In this document: positions 11,540 to 22,046 of the stretch, in pieces
How positions within the stretch are numbered: the first letter of the stretch is position 1
How the letters are laid out: the number at the start of each line of letters is the position of its first letter
From: Chrysaora quinquecirrha
Lineage: Eukaryota > Cnidaria > Scyphozoa > Semaeostomeae > Pelagiidae
NCBI GenBank assembly: GCA_014526335.1
Contig: JACTAT010000048.1
Location: 3,746,445-3,810,444, forward strand
Direction: 5' to 3'
DNA: 64,000 bases
The notes under the pieces: generated by a model
Database searches by the model: none
Told to the model about the DNA's origin: nothing
Seen by the model: the letters and a program-made list of their open reading frames with translations, nothing else
Program-made: the position numbers and the translations under genes

Positions 11540-11938
11540 AAGTGATGATAACTATGATGATGATGATGATGATGATGATGGTCATGATGATAATTATGAA
11601 AATAACAATGGCTATGCTATGGAATAAATATTTAGGTTTCCTGGAGAAAAATCGATTTATCTCTGGGTCTACTGCTATAAATTTGTTATAATTATGTTGC
11701 TTATGATGTTCTTTTTTTGTCCAGAATTTAATACCCTTTAATGAATTCAATTGTGTTTACCATTGCAAGTAGGCTAGATTTTTAACTTAACACCCGTGAT
11801 GCCGGTGAATATTAGTACCAGTCCAGCAAGACAGGATACCACTCAGCTGCCTTTTAACTTGCTGCCTTTTAACTTGCAGCCTTCTGAACTTTGGCTAGAA
11901 TCCAGGGAGGTTAGCTCTCCGTGGCATTCCATGACCTC
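11540..11938. repeat. half copy of the palindromic repeat family, with a GAT microsatellite
   Basis: A (GAT)n tract at about 11543-11580 is followed by a spacer also seen at 43440-43520. Then from about 11803 comes one arm of the palindrome found complete at 43605-43852 (TAGTACCAGTCCAGCAAGACAG, CTGCCTTTTAACTTG twice, CTAGAATCCAGGGAGG). The second arm is absent and the minisatellite begins where it should be. Confidence 0.75.
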
Positions 11939-12330
11939 CTGACTCAAGTGGGACGGGGGACCCAGGATGGAAGTGGGACGGGGGACACAGAACTGAACTG
12001 GGACTTGGGACTCAGGTGGGACCTGGGACCCAGGATACAGATGGAACCCAAGACCTAGAACTCAGGTGGGACCAGGGACTTGATTGGGGCCCAGCACCCT
12101 GTAAGCAGGTGGGACCCAGGACCTAACACTCAGGTGGGAGGCCGGTGGGACCCAAGACTCAGGTGTGACCTGGGACTTGGGACTCAGGTCGTATGTTTGA
12201 CCTGGTAACAGAATGGGACCTGGGACATAGGTAAGATTTTCGACCTGGGAAGAAGTTGGCCCAGAAACCTGGGGCCAGGGACTCAGTGGAGACCTCAAAC
12301 ATTGCACAAGGCCTGGGACAAGGTCTTGAC
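11938..12330. repeat. degenerate GGGACCTGGGACTCAGGT minisatellite
   Basis: About twenty imperfect units of 15-25 bp built on GGGACC, GGGACT and CAGGTG. The minus-strand Pro/Ser-rich frame across it is a by-product of the repeat. Confidence 0.8.
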
Positions 12331-13338
12331 TTTGAAAGTGGTTGCTTGCTGGATCATAAGAGACCTTTGATCACTTGATAGAAAAAATGAATCAACATCA
12401 TTGAATATCTATGACAATCCTTTTCACAAATATGTTTTGAAAGTAACAAATTGAAACCCAAGTTAACTGTTCATAATCCTTCATTAATACTCACATTTAA
12501 ATTTTACTCATAATGCTAACAAACGAAATGTAACAGAAACTAAGAATAAAACACATGATTATAGTAAATAAAAATGAGTAAAGTAACTATTATTGCTCAA
12601 TTGTCCCCCTATGGTACAAATTTGGAGTCTAGAGATTTGAAACAGCTAAGTTAGTCTCTGGGATGATTTGAATTCCAAACTGAAAAAAAAATTTTGTAGT
12701 GAAGAATGAAACCTTTTTATCGTTAAAGTTAGACATGCTTCATCAACACTCTTTCAATAGCGACTCTTGGAGAAAGGCAGTGCATACTTTACGCGGCATA
12801 AATCCTTACAGGGTGAGAATTTTCCTTTTTAACGATCTTTTAGTGAAGATAACAAAACACGAGAAGAAACACACATGCATAACATTATAAAAATAAGAGA
12901 TAATATATACTTGACAAACGGTGTAGTCAACATCTTCAATTCAAAACCTAAATTCCTATGCAAGGGTTCAGTTGCAGAGGAACTACAATCATTTGCGGAG
13001 CAAATATTTGGTTGTTGTGGGCTATGCAAGCACAATGAAAATGATGATAAACTTCAGCGAATTCTGCAGATATCCTCTGCTTTCGTGGTTTTTGATCCAA
13101 ATATGATGTTTGTGTTTTTGAAGCAATGACAATATCATTGGGTGGGATAGGGTACCAATTTTGATAGAACCTGCAATTGCATTTATAACAAACAGCAACA
13201 TTCATATGGCAAAATCGTAGAAGTGTCTAATATTTATCCATTTGCTGGTGGATCTGGTTGAGACGGTGGCTTTAAGGCTGAATCAGCTTGCATGAGGGGT
13301 TGATGCAACTGATTAGGAACATCTAATACTCTCATTTG
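12331..13338. other. no recognisable gene; one small cysteine-containing frame
   Basis: A plus-strand frame at 12875-13129 (84 codons) includes IFGCCGLCKHNENDDK. I do not recognise it, and no splice context supports it. The remainder is AT-rich and without supported features. Confidence 0.3.
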
Positions 13339-15055
13339 AACATCACGTTTATTATTATTATTATAATTCCTTTATTTACACTGTTGGCATGAAAAATAGC
13401 TAAAATGTACAGTAAAAATTTACAATACAGGTAATAGAAGCCAACCATTAATATATTTGATAAAAGAGTATAAAACTAATAACAATGTAATAATTGAGAG
13501 AAGGTAAAACTCTAAAAACAACTATCTATAAAAATGCTAGCGATCGGATAAACTTCTGGCAGAGTCTACAGCCGCACTGTATCCCGTTCCATGTTTTGAT
13601 TTTTTTCTTAAATTCGAGTAACGAAGAGGAATTCTTGAATGAGGGGGGAAGGCTTTGCCATAATTGTGGCCCTCGAAATCTTAGGGTTTCTGTTCCACAA
13701 GACACTGTTCTTACTAAAGGAAGCGAAAATTCATTGTTGTTTCTAAGTGCATAGTGGGGTTGATGAGACGGAAAAGTAGGGGCTCAATCCATGCTTACTT
13801 TTATACATTCTGATCATAAGTACTTGTGAGTTACTTTCATGTACAGTAATAGTACCGTCTTTTTCCAAAAGCGTTTGAAAGCTAGATTTGTGATCTCTAT
13901 ATGTGATTCTAAGTGCTGGTTCATGAAGTTTGTTGATCATGTTATTCAATTTTCTGGAGTGAAACATCCATGCTAGAGGGCAGTATTGAAATTGACTATC
14001 TATAAATGCTCTCATTAGTAACCTAAGTTTGTGTTGGTCCATAAAATTTCGTACACGGGATAGTGCATAGATTTTATTGCTTACTTTTTGAAACAGTTTG
14101 CTAATGTTTTGTTTAAAGGTAAGTCTATCATCAATAAGGACACCAAGTAGTTTTTCTTCACTGCTACTTTTTATGGTAGTATTAACAATACGAATAGAAG
14201 CTGGTTCATCTGTTTTATCACCTAAGGTCATCAGATGACATTTTTCCTCATTGAGTTTCATGTAATTTTCAGAAAACCATTTGTTTGCTCTGACCGAGTC
14301 ATTTTCTAACTTGACAATTGCATCATGCATGTTATCATCACAAACAAATAAGGTGGTATCATCAGCATAGTTACAGATATCCGTTTCCTGAATGTTAAGA
14401 AAAAAGTCATTTATGAATATGTTGAAGAAAAGTGGGCCAAGAACAGAGCCCTGTGGAACGCCTAAGATTAGCTTTTTCCATGAACTAAGGGAACCATTGA
14501 TCTTAACACTTGTTGTCTATTTGTTAAATAATCATTTACAAGTGTTAATGCCCCATAGTTAAGTCCATATGCTTCTAATTTAGCAATCAGAAGGTCACGT
14601 TTTAAACAATCGAAAGCTTTGGACAAATCGATCAAAACAGCTCCAACTTTTCCTCCGTTATCAAGACATATTATCCATTTTTCCAACGATCGGACTAAAG
14701 CTTGTTGAGTATTGTAACCTTTACAAAAGCCGCAAAGTAAATTGGACAGATAGGTTGAAATGTATTCGGTTAATTGTTTTTCCAAGAGCCTTTCAAACAC
14801 TTTAGATACCGTTGGTAAAACAATGATGGGTCTATAATTTTCTTTCTTTGTGGTTTCATCTTTCTTATCTAGCGCAGAGACATGGGCACTCTTAAGCTCA
14901 TCTGGGAATTGCGAATTTATTATACAGTTATTAAATATTTCAAGTAGGGGATCTGTGCTTATATCTGAGTTTTCTTTAAGGACTTTAGGAGGTATGTCTT
15001 TGACAGTGGTAGGTTTTTTGGTATTGACAACTAATGAAGAATAATTTCTAAACAT
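13339..15055 (-). pseudogene. CR1/Jockey-like LINE reverse transcriptase, 5'-truncated
   Basis: Two minus-strand frames (15055-14468 and 14330-13743) plus the gap between them make one reverse transcriptase. Visible blocks are ENYRPIIVLPTVSKVFERL, LIDLSKAFDCLKRDLL (motif A Asp), GVPQGSVLGPLFFNIFIND, and YADDTTLF at about 14375 (motif C). The tail has EKLLGVLIDDRLTF and a CPLAWMFHSR block. A frameshift lies near 14510, after NRQQ. The 3' end at about 13345 has an ATT-repeat tail. Endonuclease and ORF1 are missing; the 5' break at 15055 coincides exactly with a segment of the inverted duplication shared with 17300-17345. Reverse transcriptase of this type copies its own RNA at a nicked target. 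The copy is fairly young but dead. Confidence 0.8.
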
Positions 15056-15196
15056 TTTTTAGGTATAGTTATTAGGTATAGGTATAGTTATTCTAGTTAT
15101 TACCATAGTATGAGAATAATTGAGTACTAGCATATTCAACTTCTTTCACACCAACATCCTCAGAATTACTAGCTTCCTCTTCTTCATCATTCTTTG
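15010..15196 (-). repeat. inverted copy of 17190-17345
   Basis: Read on the minus strand this repeats the end of the zinc-finger gene, including GAGGATGTTGGTGT.AAAGAAG, the TAGTACTCAATTATT tract and TTAGAAATTATTCTTCATTAG. Only a few differences and a short CTATACCTAATAA duplication separate the two copies. The satellite starts at its outer edge. Confidence 0.85.
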
Positions 15197-16645
15197 CTTG
15201 AGGATCAGTAAGTATCAGTAAGTATCAGTAAGGATCAGTAAGGATCAGTAATGATTAGTTAAGGATCAGTAATGATTAGTGAGGATCAGGTAATCATTAA
15301 TTAAGGATCAGTAATGATTAGTGAGGATCAGGTAATGATTAGTTAAGGACCAGCTAAGGATCGGTAATGATTAGTTAAGGATCAGTAATGATTAGTGAGG
15401 ATCAGGTAATGATTAGTTAAGGATCAGTAATGACTATCTAAGGATCAGGTAATGATTAGTTAAGGATCAGTAATGATTAGTGAGGATCAGGTAATGATTA
15501 GTTAAGGAGCAGTAAGGATTAGTTAAGGATCAGTAAGGATCAGCTCAGGATCAGTAAGGATCAGTAAGGATTAGGTTAGGATCAGTAAGGATCAGTAATG
15601 ATTAGTGAGGATCAGGTAATGATTAGTTAAAGATCAGTAATGATTATTGAGGATCAGGTAATGATTTGTTTAGGATCAGTAATGATCAGTTAAGAACCAG
15701 TAAGGATCAGCCCAGGATCAGTAAGGATTAGGCTAGGATCAGTAAGGATTACCTAAGGATCAGCAAGGATCAGTAATGATCAGTAAGGATTAGCTCAAGA
15801 TCAGTAATGATTAGCTAAGGATCAGGTATTGATTAGTTAAGGATCAGTAATGATTAGTGAGGATCAGGTAATGATTAGTTAATGATCAGTAAGGATCAGT
15901 AAGGATCAGTAATGATTAGTGAGGATCAGGTAATGATTAGTTAAGGATCAGTAATGATTAGTTAAGGATCAGTAAGGATCAGCTCAGGATCAGTAAGGAT
16001 CAGTAAGAATTAGGTTAGGATCAGTAAGGATCAGTAATGATTAGTGAGGATCAGGTAATGATTGGTTAAAGATTGGTAATGATTAGTGAGGATCAGGTAA
16101 TGATTTGTTAAGGATCAGTAATGATCAGTTAAGGATCAGTAAGGATCAGCCAAGGATCAGTAAGGATCAGGTTAGGATCAGTATGGATTAGTTAAGGATC
16201 AGCAAGGATTAGTTAAGGATCAGTAAGGATTAGCTCAGGATCAGTAATGATTACCTAGGGATCAGGTAATGATTAGTTAAGGATCAGTAATGATTAGTGA
16301 GGATCAGGTAATGATTAGTTAAGGATCAGTAAGGATCAGTAAGGATCAGTAATGATTAGTGAGGATCAGGTAATCATTAATTAAGGATCAGTAATGATTA
16401 GTGAGGATCAGGTAATGATTAGTTAAGGATCAGTAATGATTAGCTAAGGATCAGGTAATGAATAGTTAAGGACCAGTAATGATTAGTGAGGATCAGGTGA
16501 TGATAAGTTAAGGATCAGTAATGATTAGTTAAGGATCAGTAAGGATCAGTAAGAATCAGTAAGGATCAGCTAAGGATCAGCTAAGGATCAGTAAGCATTA
16601 GCTCATGATTAGTGAGGATCAGTAAGGATTAACAATGGATTAGGT
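15197..16645. repeat. satellite array built on GGATCAGTAATGATTAG
   Basis: About 1.45 kb of tandem 10-11 bp subunits (GGATCAGTAA, TGATTAGTTAA, GGATCAGGTAA) arranged in higher-order runs. Longer combinations such as GATTAGTGAGGATCAGGTAA recur many times. There is no coding potential. Confidence 0.95.
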
Positions 16646-16799
16646 ATGATTTGATTGGAAACATCCTTCCTGCGCAAGTGTTGAATTCCTTTCCCACATC
16701 ATATTGAATGGAGGAACCAGTCTATAAATTCAAGCGTGTTTATGCTCTAGGACTCAGGTGTTTAAGTGGTAGTCGACAATTATAAGTAAACAGCCAATT

Positions 16800-17298
16800 A
16801 TGAATCAGTATAAATGTGATCGTTGTGAATTCTCTTCCAAGTTTAAAAATAATGTTAAGCGACATGAACAAGAGATGCACGAGGAGAGTAGTGAAGAGTC
16901 TGACTGAGATGATGAGATAGAAGTGGAAAGTGACCATGATAATGATGAAACTGTCAACATTGAGGAGGATCTTCCATTAGGGAATGTATGGCCTTCAATG
17001 CGTAAGGAAGTGGATGAAGATTAAAACATACTGCAAGTCTTCAGGCGGAAATTTTTATACAAGTTTTGAAAATGATGCTGTTGTGACTGCAGTCATAGCA
17101 ACCATGCAAAAAGCACAGAAGGAAGATGGTATGGATATGCAAGAGGCTTTAGATTATGCTATTGAGAAAAGAAAATATCTCATTATACGTCAAGCAAAGA
17201 ATGATGAAGAAGAGGAAGCTAATAATTCTGAGGATGTTGGTGTTAAAGAAGTTGAATATGCTAGTACTCAATTATTCCCATACTATGGAAATAACTAG
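16800..17298 (+). pseudogene. C2H2 zinc-finger protein, broken or spliced
   Basis: The ATG at 16800 opens MNQYKCDRCEFSSKFKNNVKR followed by HEQEMH, a canonical C-x2-C-x12-H-x4-H finger that would bind DNA or RNA. An acidic Ser/Glu stretch follows, with an in-frame TGA in the acidic run (about 16905) and a TAA at about 17022. From 16984 a second frame gives an ENDAVVTAVIATMQKAQ helical region and an acidic C-terminus ending PYYGNN at 17298. The two frames overlap, so the gene has at least one stop and one frameshift unless an unrecognised intron joins them. Its 3' end is duplicated in inverted orientation at 15010-15196, across the satellite. The function is unknown beyond the finger. Confidence 0.55.
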
Positions 17299-17722
17299 AA
17301 ATAGCTATACCTAAAAAAGGTTTAGAAATAATTCTTCATTAGTTGTCTGTTAGAAATATAACCTTGTTTCTGTGTGAACATTCTTTGAAAACGATGCCAT
17401 TAATAAAATTGCTATTTTCTATAGAGTATATAGGCAATATATTGTAATGTTTAGATAATAGTTTTGGGTACAAACAATATAAGGCTATCATAAACCATGG
17501 ATTAAACCATCAGCTATTAGAGATATTGCTATTTCGCATGCGCTCTTTGATGAATATTCATATGACATACATCATTCAAATCTCTATTATTTCTTTGCTC
17601 TACACACTAGGTTTCAGACCTCTAGCTCTTACCATTATTGATATAGCTACTGCGCATGTATATATATTGTATATATATATATATATATATTTCGTTTTTT
17701 GGTTCGCAAGTAGCAGTAGATA
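17299..17722. other. no gene seen; (TA)n tract
   Basis: AT-rich sequence ending in a (TA)n microsatellite at about 17660-17690 that borders the 3' end of the Penelope-like element. The same kind of TA tract borders the other copy at about 22030. Confidence 0.5.
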
Positions 17723-17928
17723 AATATATGAGAGTAGAATAAAAGCAGAAATACAGATTATTTCGATACCGGTTTCATCTGTTCAAGCAGAATTTTCAAT
17801 CTAAATTACTTTATACAATGCATAAGGTTTTGTGCGAAGTTTTACAAATGTTGCGTCATATTAATCCAATTTAATTGAATCAGGAAATTGACTGATCGAT
17901 TGTGTTAAACCTCGTTTTGATGTTTGTC

Positions 17929-20205
17929 TCAGTTTAATTCTGGCTTATATTTTTTAATAAAATTTTGTTCCACTTCTTCACGATAAATTCTATCGTTGTG
18001 ATTAACAAAAAAGAATGGGATGATTTTAGATAATTCAGGTTTACCAATAGCACAGTGAGCAATGTGGTGGCTAACATAGAGTTGTCTCAAGCGAGGGTCC
18101 AGTATTTGCTGTTTGTGGACCCTAACTCTGGCGCGTAAATTCTTAGTTTCACCGATATATTCTTTATCACACCCGTTACATTTTATTAGATACACAACGT
18201 CTTCCGCTGCGCAATTCATTTCTGTGGTAATTTTAAATGTTTCTTCAAAGTTTTTGAATTTTATTTCGTTAGCTTCAATTAGTAAAGGACAAGTTCCACA
18301 GCATCTGCTCTTGCAGCGATGGACCTTTGTGGAATCGGGGTTTAATTGAACAATATTCTCGGGAGAAACAAATTTTGCTCTTGTTAGAAGTTGTTTGATG
18401 CCTTTTGATTGTCGTTTACTATTTATTAATTTTATATCCTTGAATACTTCTCTGAGTTTCGGGCTTGCGTCTAATAAACTGATAGTTTCTTTGATAACCT
18501 TAAACATGTCTGGATTTCTAGGGTTATGAGTTGTTACGAAGGGAAGAATGTTTTCACTATCTTCAATGGTTTTAGGTTGAGGGAGTTCATTTAGGGGAAT
18601 TTTTAGTGCCTTTTCAATGCCATTTTTTACAAGCTTTGCAGGGTAAGCTTGTTGAAGTATGTTGGAGTGTAATTTGTTCAGTTTTTGGGATTTAGAGCTT
18701 TCATCCTCAATTATGGTGCAGGCACGCCTGGCTAAATTGAAAGGTATATTTCGTTTTGTGTGCGATGGGTGGCAAGAGTTAAAATGTACATATAATTGGC
18801 CATCAGTTGGTTTTTGGTATTGGTCCGTAATTATTTGATTGTTTTTAATTATTAATTTTATATCGAGAAAATTGATTTCTTCTTGGCTCTCATCATTGGT
18901 GAATTGAATGCTTGGATGTAATTTTTGGAGCAGTTCTAAAAGGTTCTCAGTTGAATCAACTGATGTGTTCCAGATAATAAAACAATCATCAAGGTACCTA
19001 TGCCATCTATCAATAAATGATGCCATTATCTCATTGCCATATTTTTCTTTTATTTGTTGGTAAAGTTTAGTTTCTAGGTATCCCATCACCATTATGGCAT
19101 ATGTTGGTGCGACTTTGGTGCCCATGGCCGTTCCCTTAATTTGTAGGTAATAATCTTCGTCAAAAGTGAATGTGTTGTTTTGTTAAACTAGATTTAAGGC
19201 ATCAATAATAAATTCTTTGGAAATATTTCTTGGTAACCTTTCCGGAAACCTGTTTAGCCAGTAACTTATGGCTTGAATACCAAGAGTATTGTCAATATTG
19301 GTGTACATACTAATGACATCAAATGTCACTAATATGTCTGAACGGTTGACTGTCCTTTTGATTCTTCCTAAAAAATCTATGTCATCTCGTATATAGCTTT
19401 TGATGTTGTTTATGTATTCTTTCAAGACTATGTCTAAAAAATTGCTTAAATTACTTGTTACGCAGTTAGGGCCAGCTATAATTGGTCTAAAGCTAAGATC
19501 AGTTGGATCATTTTCTTCTATGAATTCGGAATTCGTTTCTACTATTTTGGAATTAATAATTTTGCTTTTGTGTATTTTTGGTAGGCCATACAGTTGGCTC
19601 GTTTTGTGGTACAAGTTTGTGAGATATTTGATCTCTTTTTCCGTTAATTCTTCTCTATGTTTGTTAGTAAGATCTGTAATTCGTTTCAACAATGTGCTAT
19701 CGATGTTTTTTGCTAGTCTTTTGTATGTTTCAGTGTCATTAAGTATTGATAAAATTTTCGATTTGTAAAAATCGCTATTCATGATTACACAAGCTCCACC
19801 TTTGTCACTTTGTTTAATGACAAGGTTGTTGTTGCTTTAGAGTTTCATTAGACCATCCCATTGCTTTTTAGTTAAGTTGTTTGAAATTTGTTTCATTTCT
19901 TTACATTTATTTTCAAGTGGATATTTTAATAAAAAGTCTATATATGTGTCAAGAATTGGGTCTCGATTTCTACCTGGTGAAAAGTCACTTTTTGGCTGTA
20001 CCAAACTGTTATCGTTTTGGATATCTTTACCCGCAAAATATTCTTTAAGTCTTAATTTCCTGCCAAATTTTCGGATATCTGTTCTCAATTCAATTAAATT
20101 GGATTTTGGGATGGGAGTAAATTTAAGTCGATAATTAATTAAAACATACTTAATTTCAGGTTCAATCGTTACGTTCGAGGTGTTTATCAGCTTCGGTTTG
20201 GCCAT
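17929..20205 (-). pseudogene. Penelope-like reverse transcriptase with GIY-YIG endonuclease
   Basis: A single 759-codon frame is broken only by TAA at 19837-19839 and TAA at 19183-19185. Order of blocks from the N-terminus: SNNNLVIKQSDKGGACVIMN, QLYGLPKIHK, SFRPIIAGPNC, LVTFDVISMYTNI (motif A Asp), KGTAMGTKVAPTYA, and HRYLDDCFIIW (motif C, YLDD). A connector with INFLDIKL follows, then a C-terminal GIY-YIG nuclease (VVYLIKCNGCDKEYIGETK with the Arg of NLRARVRVH). Penelope-like enzymes prime reverse transcription at nicks made by this nuclease. Both stops lie between intact motifs, consistent with simple point mutations. The C-terminal third is almost identical to the inverted copy at 21365-21854. 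Confidence 0.9.
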
Positions 20206-20650
20206 TTCTTTATTGCAGCTGCCGATCTGATTCTGAGATGTGTTCGTCAGTTGTTCTCCATGTTCGGGGGCCGGCCCCTCAGTAAAAAAGAATCGCTCAA
20301 TGTGCGTGGAATTTGTTGAGGGAAATTTTGCGTGATCTCCTCGGTGATAGAATCTTGTCTTTGATGTTGCCTTTGCTGGTATTGTGGTCTTTGTTGATCT
20401 AGATGTTCCAATTGTGCATTCTGTCTTCTATGTTGGTGTTGTGATGGATGTTGTTGTCGTCATATCGTGGGTTGTCAAGTGTTGTCTTCTTTCTGTCCAT
20501 TTGTTTCGAGGAGGTCGATTATTATTGTTGTTTCTTCTCGGAATTCTTGTGGGTTTTCGAAATGGATACTGGTTGTTAGCAGTCATTCTTTGTTGTTGAG
20601 GAAGGATGTCTCATTCGCATTGTTGTTTGAGTTGTTGCCAGTTGGTGGTT

Positions 20651-21364
20651 CTAATTCCTGCGTGGAAAACCATTCCTGCTTGTTCTCCCAGTGTTTCTTT
20701 GATTTTCTTCCTCCAGTTCACATTGCTGATTCCAGTACGATTTGAATTTTGATTGGAGGTTAATGTTATCTGGGAATTTTTCTTGGATAACAGTGATCAT
20801 GTGGTTGTCAATGGCTTCATATTGTTGCTTTCCGTTGGTTACTCTTAATTTTAAAATGTCTATTTCACATTTCATCTGGTTGATTGCACATCCTTTCCTA
20901 ATTAGCTTCTGTGCTTCTGTTTCTCCCACAATTTGTTTCGGTTGGAATTTGCGTGGAATGGTTTGAGGGTCATTCTCTAGCCATGTTGAATAAAGTTCTG
21001 CCATTTTCAGGTTTCTATATTGTTTCCAATATTCCGTTTTCCTTTCATTAAGAAGGTTCTTCTAGTTTGGAAATCTTTTCGTACATGAATCCTCCTCGTT
21101 TGTATTTTCGATTTGTTGCATCATGCTCAATTGCATACCGCAAAATGAACTCAATTCTTTTCTGATGTTATCGCTTGTTGTTTCTAGCGTTTCGACGACT
21201 TTGCTATTATTATTATTCGATTGAAGCTTTAGAATTGCAACATCTTCTTTTAGATCTATTAGTGTCGCAGAAATTAATTTCAGACTCCCAGCGATTAGGG
21301 CCAGTTGTCCTGACATTTCTAGAAGTGTGTTATTGTTTGAGTCCTCACTTACTTGATTTATCAA
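20651..21364 (-). pseudogene. Penelope-like ORF1 (coiled-coil protein)
   Basis: Two minus-strand frames in the same register are separated only by TAG at 21062-21064. The N-terminal part is rich in Leu/Ile/Asn with heptad character (LALIAGSLKLISATLIDLKE); the C-terminal part is basic and ends in an RNTGRTSRNGFPRRN tail. Position upstream of the reverse transcriptase and coiled-coil character suggest an ORF1 nucleic-acid-binding protein, but no family motif is recognised. Confidence 0.5.
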
Positions 21365-22031
21365 ACAACTTCTAACAAGAGCAAAATTTGTTTCTCCCGA
21401 GAGTATTGTTCAATTAAACCCCGATTCCACAAAGGTCCATCGCTGCAAGAGCAGACGCTGTGGAACTTGTCCTTTACTAATTGAAGCTAACGAAATAAAA
21501 TTCAAAAACTTTGAAGAAACATTTAAAATTACCACAGAAATGAATTGCGCAGCGGAAGACGTTGTGTATCTAATAAAATGTAACGGGTGTGATAAGGAAT
21601 ATATCTGTGAAACTAAGAATTTACGCGCCAGAGTTAGGGTCCACAAACAGCAAATACTGGACCCTCCCTTGAGACAACTCTATGTTAGCAACCACATTGC
21701 TCACTGTGCTATTGGTAAACCTGAATTATTTAAAATCATCCCATTCTTTTTTGTTAATCACAACGATAGAATTTATCGTGAAGAAGTGGAACAAAATTTT
21801 ATCAAAAAATATAAGCCAGAATTAAACCAAGACAAACATCAAAACGAGGTTTAACACAATTGATCAGTCAATTTCCTGATTCAATTAAATTGGATTAATA
21901 TGACGCAACATTTGTAAAACTTCGCACAAAACCTTATGCATTGTATAAAGTAATTTAGATTGAAAATTCTGCTTGAACAGATGAAACCGGTATCGAAATA
22001 ATCTGTATTTCTGCTTTTATTCTACTCTCAT
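21365..22031 (+). mobile_element. 5'-truncated Penelope-like copy, inverted
   Basis: The plus-strand sequence begins inside the region coding for KQLLTRAKFVS and continues through the GIY-YIG domain (frame 21540-21854) to the same 3' terminus as its neighbour. Differences are few: for example CGT for the TGT of a Cys pair, and a Cys replacing the Gly of the YIGE motif (EYICET), which should damage the nuclease. Confidence 0.85.
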
Positions 22032-22046
22032 ATATATATATATATA

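Larger units (their letters stand above)
17723..21364 (-). mobile_element. Penelope-like element, near full length
   Basis: A minus-strand element with two open frames (ORF1 20651-21364, ORF2 17929-20205) and a 3' region that includes GATGAAACCGGTATCGAAA (about 17763-17781). Its 5' end abuts an inverted 5'-truncated copy at 21364/21365. Three stop codons in total interrupt otherwise continuous frames, so it is recently inactive. Confidence 0.85.

Noticed and set aside
12062..12307. Pro/Ser-rich minus-strand frame
   Set aside because: It is the translation of the GGGACC minisatellite and has no independent support.
15197..16645. CRISPR-like repeat array
   Set aside because: Units are 10-11 bp tandem repeats without unique spacers, in a eukaryotic context; this is satellite DNA.
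20384..20966. Hydrophobic plus-strand frames suggestive of membrane proteins
   Set aside because: They lie antisense to the Penelope ORF1 and spacer and are shadows.
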